From NCBI GenBank assembly GCA_963555705.1, contig OY743190.1, positions 17,057,491-17,121,490 on the forward strand: a stretch of 64,000 nucleotides of DNA. Direction: 5' to 3'. This DNA comes from Ligustrum vulgare (Eukaryota > Streptophyta > Magnoliopsida > Lamiales > Oleaceae). Every line of letters begins with the position of its first letter. Position 1 is the stretch's first letter. The notes beneath the pieces were generated by a model, which worked only from the letters and a program-made list of their open reading frames with translations, was not told the DNA's origin and searched no databases. Below are positions 23,280 to 36,167 of the stretch, piece by piece. The translations under genes were made by a program, and so were the position numbers.

Positions 23280-24188
23280 TAATCCAATTATCATTCATTT
23301 TCTTATTTCTTTCAAGCCAACTATTCTCATGGAATCGAGTAGATAAGTGGAGGTAGAAGGTTGGACGGACTTATTTAGTTGGATAGATATTACAATATTG
23401 AAGAAGTGGAATAAATTTAAAAACTATTCATTTTACTATAGATTCTTATAAATTAAGACAAGTTTAGCATACAGTCTAAACAATTACATGACAATATGCA
23501 AGATTTCATTTCTTAAAAGTGAATCTGCATGTTTGGGTAAGTTTAAGAGAGCTGTTTGGGTAAGTTTAAGAGAGCGTCCTCAACATGAAATTTGAAGGAT
23601 TTTAGAATTTCACAACATTTCATATATCCTCAATTTGAAACTTTATAGAAACCGTCAAAATACAAGGTTCTCAGTATTGAATTTCAATTGATTCTATAAG
23701 ATTTCGGTGTCCTCTACAATTTATGAATTTATATGGATTTCTTATATGAATGAAATTGAAAGGATTGTGATGGATTTTAAATTATAAATATGAAAGCAAG
23801 ATTCTTCAACAAATTCGACCACGACCCTTTGAATTTCCAATTCCACCATTTTTCTAATAAAAAATTGAAAATAATAATAAGAAAGAACAAAACATCACAT
23901 GTATTTCTCTCAACTTGCATGTTTCCCTCGTCTCCATCTCCCTCCTCTCACCATAACATTTCAAACACTTGTTCTCCTACTCTCTCTCCTCCACCGTAAC
24001 ACCGTCGCCTCTCTCATAACAGCCTTTGATTTAACAATAATGCTCATCAGATGGCCCAAATACGAAATTCAATTGATCAATGTTGAAAATCTCAATACCC
24101 CCCCCCCCAAAAAAAACAAATTCACCGTCTTTTAGCATGAAATTCAACGCACAAATCATTGTTACAAACGAAAATTTTGGACCATACA

Positions 24189-27143
24189 TGTAACGCCCCG
24201 AATTCCGTGTGGAGCCCGGGACGCCACTTCGTCCTTCAAATCTGATTTTATTGCGGAAAATAAATTTAATTCAATACGTCACATTCATTATTTGAAACCT
24301 TCAGCGGAAATTTGATTAATTTAAAATATAGAACAATTCATAAAACTTGTATCTCAATTATTTAAAAGAAATTAACGATAAATAATTTAACGAGTAACAT
24401 TCGTAAAATTGACTAAAAATTCTCATCATTTATTAAATTTGCCACAGCTGCCCTTTCATTCGCCGCCTTCTCCGAGATCTGCAAAAACTGTTAAAAATGG
24501 AATGAGCATTTCGAAAGAAATACTCAGTAGACTCATCGCCAATAATTAATTTACAGAATAATTGAACACGTAACTATGCAATCATACAATGACATCATTC
24601 TCATATTCTTGGGCTATTTTATTTTCAAAATCAAGGCTCGTAAAATCATAGGGTGTGGGTAGTCTCGTCTCGTGCACTTAAGGCACATAAGTTATGCATA
24701 ACATCATCATTTCTCATTTATCTCATAAGAGATATTCTTTTCTCGTCTCATGCATTAAAGCATGTAAATCACGTAATTTCACATAAGACATGCAATTATA
24801 ATTTAAACTAATTAATGGGGGCGAGTCTACCTCAAATCACGAGTCTGAAAGTTGAGCAAGAAAATTCATGTTGTTCTTCTAAATGTCCAAGCGCCTCGTC
24901 TAGCTCATAAGTTACATTAGCCTTTAGAAATTTATAGTTTATTAAATTTTGAGGACTGAAATGATTATTTTAAAACTTGGAGGACTAAAATGAATACTTT
25001 GAAAATTGAGAGACTAAAATGAATACTTTTGAAACTTGAGATTTATAATCAAATGAATTAAATCGGCAGGGACTGAAATAAACGGTTCATAAATCTTGGG
25101 ACTAAAATAATAACTTTTGAAATTTAAAGTACGATTTAAAACATTTAAAGCTGTAGGGACTGATCTGAAACCTTTTAAAACTTGAGGACTAAAGTGCAAA
25201 TTATCAAAATTTTATAAATATCAACGCTCCTCTCTCTCCTTCATTTCCATTTTCAGGATATAGAGGGAAAAAGAGAGCGCTGGCGACGGCACAGGCTCCA
25301 TCGCCGGTTCGGCGCCTCCGGCGGTTCAGGCGGAAATAGCGTCATCGACACATGGCGGCGGTAGGAGTGGTGCAGTGAAGAAAAGAGGAGTATTCTTGGT
25401 GTGAAAAACGAAGGTACACCGAGGCTCAAAGATATGATTTTCCGTTGAAAAAATCCGGTCTAAATCGCCGGCGGTCGGAGGTAAGTTATTTGGAGGGTTT
25501 ATTCTTGGTTTTGGATTTTGATTTGGGTGTCGATTGATGCGAATTTGAAGTTGGGCAGTGGCGGGTCTCGTGTGGTGGTGGCGGTTCCGGTGGTTCGGGG
25601 AGTGGCGTGGATTGGCAGTTGTGTAATTGATTTTTTTTTGGTTTGGGTGTGTTGTGGGCAATGGGGTGATGGTTTCGACGTGGTGACGACTGTGGTGGAT
25701 TGCGTGATGATAATGATTAAATTTCTTGGCAGCTTGGTGGTTTTGATGTTGCAGATTGGTTCGATTGTGTTTTTGGGAAATTGGTGGTGGTTCGAGGTTC
25801 TGGAAGTTATTCATTGCAGATTGTGTACTGGTTTGAGTAGGGGATATGGAGTTTGGGAAATTGGTTGGGAAAATGGTGGAGGTTTGGGTTTGGTTCAGCA
25901 GGAATGGAGATTTGGGTTGAAGTTTTGACAGTGGCTCGGTTATCGTGTGTGATAGTCAAATTGAGAAGTGACCCAATCTTGAGGGGAATGGAAGATTATA
26001 AACTTGTAGTGTGTGTTCAAATTTGGCAGGCGCATGATTGGTGATCGAGGAAAAGGGAAGTATGTCTTGTGAGTTGCCTGTTAATTTTGGTAGCATATAA
26101 TTTGGGAGTGATGTTCGAATTGTGCAGATTATGGGGTTGACTGTGAATGATGCAGGTGAATGGGAAAATATTAAGTGTGAGTTGTGCTAAAATTTGGTAA
26201 ATGTACGATTGATGATGATTGAGGGAGATAGGATTTGATTTTGGGATATGGGTATGTTATTGGGGAAAATGTGTGGAAATTGGAGGGAGTTTTGGGAAGG
26301 ATTATGCTAATGAATTGGTTGGGAGTGATCTTGGCTGAATTAATGTATGGTATGTTATGGTAGTGGTGGTGGATGCATTGATGCAGGCGATGGAGATTTA
26401 AATCTGTGGCAGCTGATTATGGTCGGGTTTGGAGGTGATATAATGGAGTTATAATATGCATAGCTTGTCTGTGGGAAAATGGTAATCGGTGGTAATTGGG
26501 GAAGGATTTTTGGGTTGATTGAGGGAAATTGCAGAGAATGTGGGTGTCAGAATGGCGATTGGTTTGGCAGCTGAAATGGAGGAAACTGAGAAGAGGCTGG
26601 CTTGATTTGCAGATTGGATATTAAAGTTTGATTGATGACTGAAATTATTGAATTAAGAATTAGCCAAATTGGGGAAAACGTGTGAATAAGAAATGGGAGG
26701 AAATGGTGTTGATTTGCAAGAGGATAAAGGTTGATTGACTTAAATTGAGAAATCATAAAATTGGGAAAAATGATAGGAAACATGCATGGAATTTGATTGA
26801 GGGAGTTGAGGGAAAAATTTAGGAAATGGAGATAAAATACTTTGGATTTAAAATAATTTGAATTCCATAAATCGAAAATTGAATTTTAAAATAAATAATG
26901 GACTTGGACATAAAATCAAATAATTTGAATAATCTACTAAAAGTTGAAATCTGGACTTAAGAATAAATACTGAAAATGATTCACTTTAATTGAACTGGAA
27001 TTTGACTAAGATAAATTTAAAATAAAATTTTACTTCGTTGGCTAGACTATCTCGTTTTTAAAATAAATAGACAAAGTCGTAGCGACATATTTTTAAAATA
27101 ATTATTTATTTAAATAAGTCATGGAAAATTCTCGGTCGCTACA
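24189..27143 (-). repeat. 3' LTR of the young element
   Basis: On the plus strand it runs from TGTAACGCCCCG to GGTCGCTACA. Regions near 24950-25200 repeat AGGACTAAAATGAATAC-like text several times. A GC-rich stretch near 25265-25340 contains CGCCGG motifs. His/Asn/Pro-rich frames inside it are not conserved domains and are not called as genes. Confidence 0.92.
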
Positions 27144-27249
27144 ACCCTATCACCTTAAAATAATTTCGTCCTCGAAATTTAAAAAAAAATTTCTAGATTT
27201 AAAATAATTGGATACTTCAACGTTTCTTCTTTCTTAAAATCTTAAAATA

Positions 27250-27440
27250 ATTAATATGACTAGACAAGAGCGCTGGTTTTGAATAATAATCGTTGAGGTT
27301 GGAGAGTCGTAACGACAAGTTTGGTAAAACAAGTCTTTTAGTTTGAAAATTTCTCGATCGCTACAAACTTCTCCACTTAAAATAATTTCGTCCTCGAAAT
27401 TTTAAACTTTCTTGATCTAAATATATCTGGGTATTAAGCC
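27250..27440 (-). repeat. Internal second copy of purine tract and LTR start
   Basis: Minus-strand text TTTCGAGGACGAAATTATTT and then TGTAGCGATCGAGAAATTTT occurs inside the element about 120-290 bp before the genuine copy at 27143. It is diverged from the genuine LTR start. This implies an older LTR fragment or a duplicated 3' end carried within the interior. Confidence 0.65.
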
Positions 27441-27469
27441 AGACTTCTTTCTTCTTTCTTTTCTCAAGT

Positions 27470-27560
27470 AGTTTCAGCACTACCTTGTGTACCCCATTGG
27501 ACTTTGACTAGAGAAACCTCTTTATTAATCTCTACTATTTCTTTAAGAAATCATATCGCA
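27470..27560 (-). pseudogene. Chromodomain-like fragment
   Basis: The minus strand reads NKEVSLVKVQWGTQGSAET, matching the VLRNKEISLVKVQWG text at the end of the integrase in the outer element (about 53170). It identifies the parent as a chromovirus-type gypsy. Confidence 0.6.
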
Positions 27561-27979
27561 CCATAATAATCAATCATTATGAAGTCTATCCTCATTCTTC
27601 TCAAGCTTTTTATAACGAATGACCCAAGATCAATTGTAACATTTCAACTCACATGAATATTTTTCCGTGTAATATGCCTAATAGCATGTTATCCACAAAT
27701 CAGTAATATCATCAGCTTATCGTATACGAGAATCTATTGGTATTTCCTATGTATGCCTGAAATGATCATATAACTCCACATTTACATTGATACTTAATCG
27801 ATTGCACACTTCACCAATCGGGATGTTTATAAATAACAATCTCCAAAATTATCAAAACTTTAACTCCAAATTGATACTCCGTTCAAGACTTCACTCATGC
27901 TAACCTAAGCCGCAACGTAAATAAACAACCAATAACTCTCAACCATCCTATACTTGAAAAATAATATTTCCTCATTGTT

Positions 27980-28115
27980 CAAAGGTCAACCAAAATTTCC
28001 CTTTCATAATCTCGAAGTGTCTCCAACAAAATCCTCAAATGTTCCTCATATTGTTTACTATCTCTAGGATAAACCAAAATACCGTCCATGAATACAACGA
28101 AAAACATATCCAATT
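27980..28115 (-). pseudogene. Reverse transcriptase fragment with altered active site
   Basis: The minus strand reads [20 protein letters not shown], aligning with the FVVFIDDILVYS-type motif of gypsy RTs. The second catalytic Asp has become Gly, and Ser has become Pro. Only about 45 codons remain. Confidence 0.7.
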
Positions 28116-28976
28116 AATGTTGGAAAATTCAGTTCATCAATTCCATAAATATTGTCAGTGGTTATTTATTCAAAACTTTAAATCTTTTCATCCAAATTTC
28201 AATCAAATACTTAAGCAAGAAGACAAAACTTAACCCAAAAATAAGTCTAAGCATCACTATATTATCAAAAACCCAAAATTCAATTCTTTCTTCTTGCTAC
28301 TATAAGCTTTAACTTCATATCAAATTCCAAAATTAAATCTCTGACGTATGTGTACCATAACCTAATTAAATCATGAAATAGAACATGATCTAGTCTCCAA
28401 ATTCCAATTAAATCACTATTTTCCCATAAAAAAAAATCACAGTTATAATCGTCAATCATGACATATATAAAGTAACCATTTTCATCTGATGCAATATCTA
28501 CGTACATAGTCTGACATCCCTTTGATAGGAGCATACACTAGATCTAAATTCCTTGGTTGACTTCTTGTGAAAGGTGCCCTGTCCTAAACCAATTATGCAA
28601 AGTTCCAATTATGCGGGGTTTATCCATTTCTCTTAGTTAAAATTACGAGGACGTAAAAATATTTAAAAAAAAACTTATTCAAATTATGCTCAAAACTCGT
28701 TTTCTTTCTTTCTTTCTTTCTTATTTCTTATTTCGGATACAAAAACTTCTCATTCTTTCTCATCAAATTCTCAAAATACTTCACTTCTCATGTATCCGAA
28801 ATCATCATAACATAAACTTCATGATAAAATCATTTACCTTCGGAGTTGGCGGAGCGAACGATGGCAGTGGCAAAAGTCGTCAAAACATTGTCGTCAAAAT
28901 ATTATTTATTATTATTTTTCAAAAAAAAAAAAAAAAATTCTTTTCAAAATTTGCAAGTCTACAGAAACGTAGACCC

Positions 28977-28990
28977 GCTCTGATACCACG
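28977..28990 (-). other. Primer-binding site, initiator tRNA-Met
   Basis: The minus strand reads GTGGTATCAGAGCGGG directly after the LTR end GGGGCGTTACA, a perfect plant TGGTATCAGAGC site. It sets the element's orientation. Confidence 0.9.
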
Positions 28991-28991
28991 C

Positions 28992-31957
28992 TGTAACGCC
29001 CCGAATTCCGTGCGGAGCCCGGGACGCCACTTCGTCCTTCAAATCTGATTTTATTGCGGAAAATAAATTTAATTCAATACGTCACATTCATTATTTGAAA
29101 CCTTCAGCGGAAATTTGATTAATTTAAAATATAGAACAATTCATAAAACTTGTATCTCAATTATTTAAAAGAAATTAACGATAAATAATTTAACGAGTAA
29201 CATTCGTAAAATTGACTAAAAATTCTCATCATTTATTAAATTTGCCACAGCTGCCCTTTCATTCGCCGCCTTCTCCGAGATCTGCAAAAAATGTTAAAAA
29301 TGGAATGAGCATTTCGAAAGAAATACTCAGTAGACTCATCGCCAATAATTAATTTACAGAATAATTGAACACGTAACTATGCAATCATACAATGACATCA
29401 TTCTCATATTCTTGGGCTATTTTATTTTCAAAATCAAGGCTCGTAAAATCATAGGGTGTGGGTAGTCTCGTCTCGTGCACTTAAGGCACATAAGTTATGC
29501 ATAACATCATCATTTCTCATTTATCTCATAAGAGATATTCTTTTCTCGTCTCATGCATTAAAGCACGTAAATCACGTAATTTCACATAAGACATGCAATT
29601 ATAATTTAAACTAATTAGTGGGGGCGAGTCTACCTCAAATCACGAGTCTGAAAGTTGAGCAAGAAAATTCATGTTGTTCTTCTAAATGTCCAAGCGCCTC
29701 GTCTAGCTCATAAGTTACATTAGCCTTTAGAAATTTATAGTTTATTAAATTTTGAGGACTGAAATGATTATTTTAAAACTTGGAGGACTAAAATGAATAC
29801 TTTGAAAATTGAGAGACTAAAATGAATACTTTTGAAACTTGAGATTTATAATCAAATGAATTAAATCGGCAGGGACTGAAATAAACGGTTCATAAATCTT
29901 GGGACTAAAATAATAACTTTTGAAATTTAAAGTACGATTTAAAACATTTAAAGCTATAGGGACTGATCTGAAACCTTTTAAAACTTGAGGACTAAAGTGC
30001 AAATTATCAAAATTTTATAAATATCAACGCTCCTCTCTCTCCTTCATTTCCATTTTCAGGATATAGAGGGAAAAAGAGAGCGCTGGCGACGGCACAGGCT
30101 CCATCGCCGGTTCGGCGCCTCCGGCGGTTCAGGCGGAAATAGCGTCATCGACACATGGCGGCGGTAGGAGTGGTGCAGTGAAGAAAAGAGGAGTATTCTT
30201 GGTGTGAAAAACGAAGGTACACCGAGGCTCAAAGATATGATTTTCCGTTGAAAAAATCCGGTCTAAATCGCCGGCGGTCGGAGGTAAGTTATTTGGAGGG
30301 TTTATTCTTGGTTTTGGATTTTGATTTGGGTGTCGATTGATGCGAATTTGAAGTTGGGCAGTGGCGGGTCTCGTGTGGTGGTGGCGGTTCCGGTGGTTCG
30401 GGGAGTGGCGTGGATTGGCAGTTGTGTAATTGATTTTTTTTTGGTTTGGGTGTGTTGTGGGCAATGGGGTGATGGTGTTCCGATGGTTTCGACGTGGTGA
30501 CGACTGTGGTGGATTGCGTGATGATAATGATTAAATTTCTTGGCAGCTTGGTGGTTTTGATGTTGCAGATTGGTTCGATTGTGTTTTTGGGAAATTGGTG
30601 GTGGTTCGAGGTTCTGGAAGTTATTCATTGCAGATTGTGTACTGGTTTGAGTAGGGGATATGGAGTTTGGGAAATTGGTTGGGAAAATGGTGGAGGTTTG
30701 GGTTTGGTTCAGCAGGAATGGAGATTTGGGTTGAAGTTTTGACAGTGGCTCGGTTATCGTGTGTGGTAGTCGAATTGAGAAGTGACCCAATCTTGAGGGG
30801 AATGGAAGATTATAAACTTGTAGTGTGTGTTCAAATTTGGCAGGCGCATGATTGGTGATCGAGGAAAAGGGAAGTATGTCTTGTGAGTTGCCTGTTAATT
30901 TTGGTAGCATATAATTTGGGAGTGATGTTCGAATTGTGCAGATTATGGGGTTGACTGTGAATGATGCAGGTGAATGGGAAAATATTAAGTGTGAGTTGTG
31001 CTAAAATTTGGTAAATGTACGATTGATGATGATTGAGGGAGATAGGATTTGATTTTGGGATATGGGTATGTTATTGGGGAAAATGTGTGGAAATTGGAGG
31101 GAGTTTTGGGAAGGATTATGCTAATGAATTGGTTGGGAGTGATCTTGGCTGAATTAATGTATGGTATGTTATGGTAGTGGTGGTGGATGCATTGATGCAG
31201 GCGATGGAGATTTAAATCTGTGGCAGCTGATTATGGTCGGGTTTGGAGGTGATATAATGGAGTTATAATATGCATAGCTTGTCTGTGGGAAAATGGTAAT
31301 CGGTGGTAATTGGGGAAGGATTTTTGGGTTGATTGAGGGAAATTGCAGAGAATGTGGGTGTCAGAATGGCGATTGGTTTGGCAGCTGAAATGGAGGAATC
31401 TGAGAAGAGGCTGGCTTGATTTGCAGATTGGATATTAAAGTTTGATTGATGACTGAAATTATTGAATTAAGAATTAGCCAAATTGGGGAAAACGTGTGAA
31501 TAAGAAATGGGAGGAAATGGTGTTGATTTGCAAGAGGATAAAGGTTGATTGACTTAAATTGAGAAATCATAAAATTGGGAAAAATGATAGGAAACATGCA
31601 TGGAATTTGATTGAGGGAGTTGAGGGAAAAATTTAGGAAATGGAGATAAAATATTTTGGATTTAAAATAATTTGAATTCCATAAATTGAAAATTGAATTT
31701 TAAAATAAATAATGGACTTGGACATAAAATCAAATAATTTGAATAATCTACTAAAAGTTGAAATCTGGACTTAAGAATAAATACTGAAAATGATTCACTT
31801 TAATTGAACTGGAATTTGACTAAGATAAATTTAAAATAAAATTTTACTTCGTTGGCTAGACTATCTCGTTTTTAAAATAAATAGACAAAGTCGTAGCGAC
31901 ATATTTTTAAAATAATTATTTATTTAAATAAGTCATGGAAAATTCTCGGTCGCTACA
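28992..31957 (-). repeat. 5' LTR of the young element
   Basis: It is nearly identical to 24189-27143. The main difference is an extra 11 bp near 30475-30486 (GATGGTGTTCCGATGG against GATGG). Confidence 0.92.
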
Positions 31958-31962
31958 ATACA

Positions 31963-33112
31963 AATTTGAAAGCAATTATCTTACATTCTCGTACAAGGGA
32001 ATTCATGTCGGAGATGTTGTAACTTCAAAGCCAACTGCCAAGTTTTTACCACAAAATAGATTTCTTTAAATGTTGGTTTTGAATTCGTGTCAAGAAATTC
32101 AAGTTTGGGTTGGACATTTCTTCAGAAAGATTGGAATTCAACGAGGTTTCCAATTTGATAGGAGGTTGAGTTGATGAAGGTATTAAAAAAGTAGCAGAAC
32201 ATATTGATTCAGCCAAAAAAAAAAAAAAAATGAAGAATTAAAACGTGATTGAAATTTCAGATTTTGAATTCTATTCCTGCATATCAAATATTGATTAATA
32301 CATTGTCAAATTCGCATTCATATAAAGATTTTTAGTATTGTAGAAAAACAAAAGAGATAGGAGAAGAAGAATTTTTAGTATTAAAGATTGTGGTATACAT
32401 AAAGATTAGTAAGAGAAAACTTGAAGGATATTTATGTCATTATATTTTTCCTTATTTTAATAAAAAAATAAAAAATAAAAAATAGTGGTGTAGAAAATAT
32501 TTTAGTGGAGGGAGTATGGTTTCTTTCCAACAAGTTCCATCAAAATTTACTAAAATTCGTGGAATAGATTTCCATTAAAATCTAAGAGTTTTTACAAAAC
32601 TCTATTAAAATTCATAAAATTCGTGAGAATTCATGAATCTAAAAAAATTCATTAAATTCTATATTGGGGACACCCCCTTTAAATATAACAATTGAATTTG
32701 AATTAAATTATTTGTTTTGTTGGTCAACACATTAAAAAAAATATATAGCTGTCAAATCTCACCAGATAATTTGATCCGATCAAAGTATAAATTATAAAAT
32801 TATCGAGTAAATGATTCATAGTTTGAATTTACCACAGAAAGCTCCTCATTACACAAGTCACATCACCACATTCATTCAGTTGAGTGCCAAGCAACAATGA
32901 TGAAGGTTGACACGAGACTGAAACTGGAGTTTTACTAGAGATTTAGTAGTTCCATGGTTGCATATTGAGTCAATCACATGTGATTGTGTCATCTATATTT
33001 GATCTCAATATTCAACCAATGTGTCATTTAATATTTATCGCAACATTTGAAACATATGTATTAATAAGTAATACGAAACTGAATTCATATTTGGTCAAAT
33101 AAATTATGTTTA
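31963..33112. other. AT-rich intergenic sequence
   Basis: No gene is recognised. Near 32500-32690, sequence ending TATTGGGGACACCCCC loosely mirrors GAGCGTCCTCAACATG near 23573, so the young element may have inserted into an older DNA transposon. This is weak. Confidence 0.35.
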
Positions 33113-33400
33113 AGAGCATCTACAATGAGACATTGTCTAAATACAACGTCTAACTATTTTTTTGACAAATGACAAAAACTGCTTATGTGACATAATTACT
33201 GCTAGATATTGTCTAACACAATGTCTAGTATTAATTTAACAATTTTTATCCAATTAAAATATTTATCTCTTTCATTTTTCTTGGAAACAAATAATAATTT
33301 ACTACGTATGCACAATGAACATTGTTGCATTCGAGAAGTTTTTTAATTTTAATGTATTTGCCACATATACACAGTAAACATTGTCTTATTGGAGATGCTT
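33113..33400. mobile_element. MITE with AGAGCATCT inverted repeats
   Basis: The left end is AGAGCATCTACAATGAGACA. The right end is TGTCTTATTGGAGATGCTT, its imperfect reverse complement. The interior is AT-rich and non-coding and repeats the motif ACATTGTCT. No target duplication was confirmed. Confidence 0.7.
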
Positions 33401-35231
33401 TTCCCAGTGATCAAACATTTTCCTTAGGGTGTATTTGATTGCATGTGTGGAAAAGGGAAATAAATTTTAATTACATGGTAAACATTTTCTCAAACTTGAC
33501 AAAGTCATAAATCATGACTAATGAATGTTATTGCTCGTGCTAATTTTGTTCGATCTTGTGTAATAAATGTATCGAATATGCTTTGAATGATATATTTTGG
33601 ATTTGGCATATTTATAAATTTACCCAACATAATTATTGCATAAATGATGGAATTAGACCTTTAGTTGGTAACACTATATTTATAAACTAATTTGGGGTCG
33701 TGGAGATAAATAATAACATGATGAAATATATTATTTCCCTTAATTACATTATTTTCCCTATGCATTCACTACTTCTCTAGTATAGCGAATGTTTTATGTT
33801 GTGAGTTGTGACAAAACGTTTATGAACCAAACAATATCAACTCAAATCGTTGATTCAAAAGACAACCGTATTGAATTGCATAAAATTGGAAAAACTCCAA
33901 GAATAATAAGTTTTATGTCAAAAAGAACTGCTTCACAACTCAAAACAAAGAAGCATAATTAGTAAACACTGACCCTAAAAACGAGAAATAAAGAAAAAGA
34001 CAAAATTAGACATAATAATTTAAAGAATTCAATTTTTACTTGTCTAAACGATTTCAAAAGCCCAAAATCCATAATCAGAGCCCGAATGAGAATCTTATGC
34101 CAAATTCTTTGAAAACTTCGACATCGAACAATCCCACACGTTCAAATAAGCCAGTGCTCGATGATAAGTTTATTTTATACACTTATTCATATGTCAAAAT
34201 TAGAATATTTTATCATTGTTTTAGAATAAATGCTATTTAATTGTGTTTAATTGTTTACATTTCAGAAAAAAAATATCTCAAAAAGATGAAGAATGAAGAA
34301 ATTGATGGAAATAATGCACACTTGGATGACTTCTGGAGCTAAATTGAGCAATGGAGAGGTTAACGACGTTAACCTTGTGGAGTAGATTGTTGTGTATATG
34401 ATGCATAACATTTTTAGGATGATTCATGGCTTTAGTTCTTGTGATATCCCTTGATTTCCACAATGCACTCCAAGTGTTTGATGGAATGCCACAAAAAATT
34501 ATTATTCAAATTTGAGAAAACCTTTCGAGCATATATCTTCATAACATGTTTATCATTTATTTTCCGTGATTAGTTCATGGTTTGGATTATTACGTAGCAT
34601 GAAATTCATGAAAACCATTCTTGCAGTATGGCAGCCCCATTGCAGGATCACAACACCTAAAAGTCAGCTCACGTCACCTATTTCTCCATAGTTTTTCACG
34701 ACCCTATTTAACTCCAAACTATCTAAATTTTTAATATGTTGCGGATTAGGTTGTGAACTTTAACATGTCAAAAGATGTCTCAAAATTTTTGTGTGTTTCT
34801 AGGCGATGTTAAGGCCTGAATATGTGTGGTTGAACATTTTTGAAAATTCATGAAATTGCTTTATCTTTAGTTTGGGGGTGTTGGTGTTGAATATTCATTA
34901 TTTCTTATTGATGTTTGTGATTTCTAATGCTATTTATCCCTTTTTTGCAAGGAACACACTAATAAAAATGCCTCAAATCAAGTTGAGCAATGTAAAGTAA
35001 GGGTCAAATTCTTCAAAAGTGCAATCAAAGGGAAGCTTCAAAGGAATGAAACATCTCCATCAACCTATATACCTGGGAAGTGCTAATTCTCTCTCTTTTG
35101 TCTTGTGTAAGGATTTGTTTAACACACGTAGGGGAAAATTCATGCAACTTGAATGTAGGAATGACTTGTTAATCCCTAAACTTAGATCATTAGACATCCT
35201 GTCCCTAAATTAGAACAAACAACTCAAAAAG
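33401..35231. other. AT-rich intergenic sequence, possible retroelement relic
   Basis: No intact gene is seen. Around 34460-34490 the plus strand reads ALQVFDGMPQK, a fragment like a PPR repeat core, followed by a stop. Text such as AGTTTGGGGGTG near 34850 resembles plant retroelement non-coding sequence. Frames at 34040 and 35019 are not recognised. Confidence 0.35.
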
Positions 35232-35234
35232 TAA

Positions 35235-35768
35235 GGGACCGTTCTCTTTATGTTTCGATTTTGAATTTTGAGTTTTGGATTTTGTTTTGAATTTTGGATT
35301 TTGGTTGTTTATTTTGGGATTGCTGAAAACATGTTCTCTTTGTGATTTTGGAAAACTATTTTAAAAAATAGAAAACTGAAAAATGTGTTTACTTTGTAAT
35401 TTTATGATATATTTATTTTGTGATATTTTATATGTAAAAAATGGTTGATTTGTTGAATTACATTAATTTTAATGTCAATAAATCAGTTAGTTCTCTATGT
35501 CAATAAATTCATCATTAATATTGTTTCAGCTAAATAAAAATCCAACCCCATACCTACAAAATCTTAATATGGATCTATATATAATGGCAAAATAATATAA
35601 GAGCTTCAAGTGAAGGAAGTGTCTCACATTTAAAAAAAAAAAAAAAAATCTTAACATGGATCTATATATAATGGGAAAATAACATAAGAACTTCAAGTGA
35701 ATGACGTGTCTCTATATAATGGCACAATAACATAAGAATTACAAGTGAAGGAGGTGTCTCACATTTAC

Positions 35769-35800
<32 letters not shown>

Positions 35801-36126
35801 ACATGGATCTATATATATGTCAAAATAATATAAGAATTTTAAGTAAAGGAAGTGTCTCACATTTAAAAAAAAAAAAAAAAAAAAATCTTAAACATGAATC
35901 TATATATAATGGCAAAATAATATAAGAACTTCAAGTGAAGGAACGCCCGTTTTGGTATTTTGGATTTTTTAATACAAAATATCCAAAACGCAATAAACTC
36001 GTTTTGAGTTTTCTTTGTATTTTTTTTTTTTGGAAAAAGAATTTTTAAAAATGGGCAAAGTGAACTCATATATTTTCGAAAATCGAAAACTCAAAACTGG
36101 CTTAAAACAGTAAAGAGAATAGTGCC
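35235..36126. mobile_element. DNA element with GGGACCGTTCTCTTTA ends, TSD TAA
   Basis: TAA flanks both sides (35232-35234 and 36127-36129). The left end GGGACCGTTCTCTTTATG is inverted at the right as GTAAAGAGAATAGTGCC. Inner sequence continues as imperfect inverted repeats. A three-base TAA duplication suits the PIF/Harbinger group. It carries an internal tandem repeat. Confidence 0.7.
35565..35944. repeat. About 90-bp tandem repeats with poly-A joints
   Basis: Four to five copies of a unit containing TCTTAACATGGATCTATATA, ATAATATAAGA and GTGTCTCACATTTA are separated by A-runs of 15 to 30. Copies differ by small indels. Confidence 0.8.
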
Positions 36127-36167
36127 TAAGTTTGGGGTGGAATGGTTGGAATGTGCATGTATTGATG

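Larger units (their letters stand above)
27144..28991 (-). other. Interior of the young element: decayed fragments
   Basis: On the minus strand the order is primer site, gag leader similar to 50280-50640 (with a TTTC microsatellite at about 28703-28730), unrecognised sequence, an RT fragment, a chromodomain-like fragment, a polyprotein end with purine tract, about 120 bp of a second LTR start, and another purine tract next to the LTR. No open frame covers a whole domain. Confidence 0.75.
24189..31957 (-). mobile_element. Young, non-autonomous gypsy-type LTR element
   Basis: Two LTRs of 2,955 and 2,966 bp flank an interior of only 1,848 bp. The 5-bp duplication ATACA lies at 24184-24188 and 31958-31962. 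Orientation is minus: next to the LTR at 28992 the minus strand reads TGGTATCAGAGC (primer site), and the purine-rich end lies at 27144. By eye the LTRs differ at about eleven single bases plus one 11-bp indel, so insertion was recent. The interior holds only scraps of pol, so proteins must have come from a related element. Confidence 0.93.

Noticed and set aside
30302..30910. 202-codon minus-strand frame in the young LTR and its partner at 25326-25814
   Set aside because: It is Asn/His/Pro-rich low-complexity sequence. The other LTR breaks the frame at the 11-bp indel.
34440..34520. Possible PPR gene (ALQVFDGMPQK)
   Set aside because: Only about a dozen residues match and a stop follows. 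No second PPR repeat is seen nearby.
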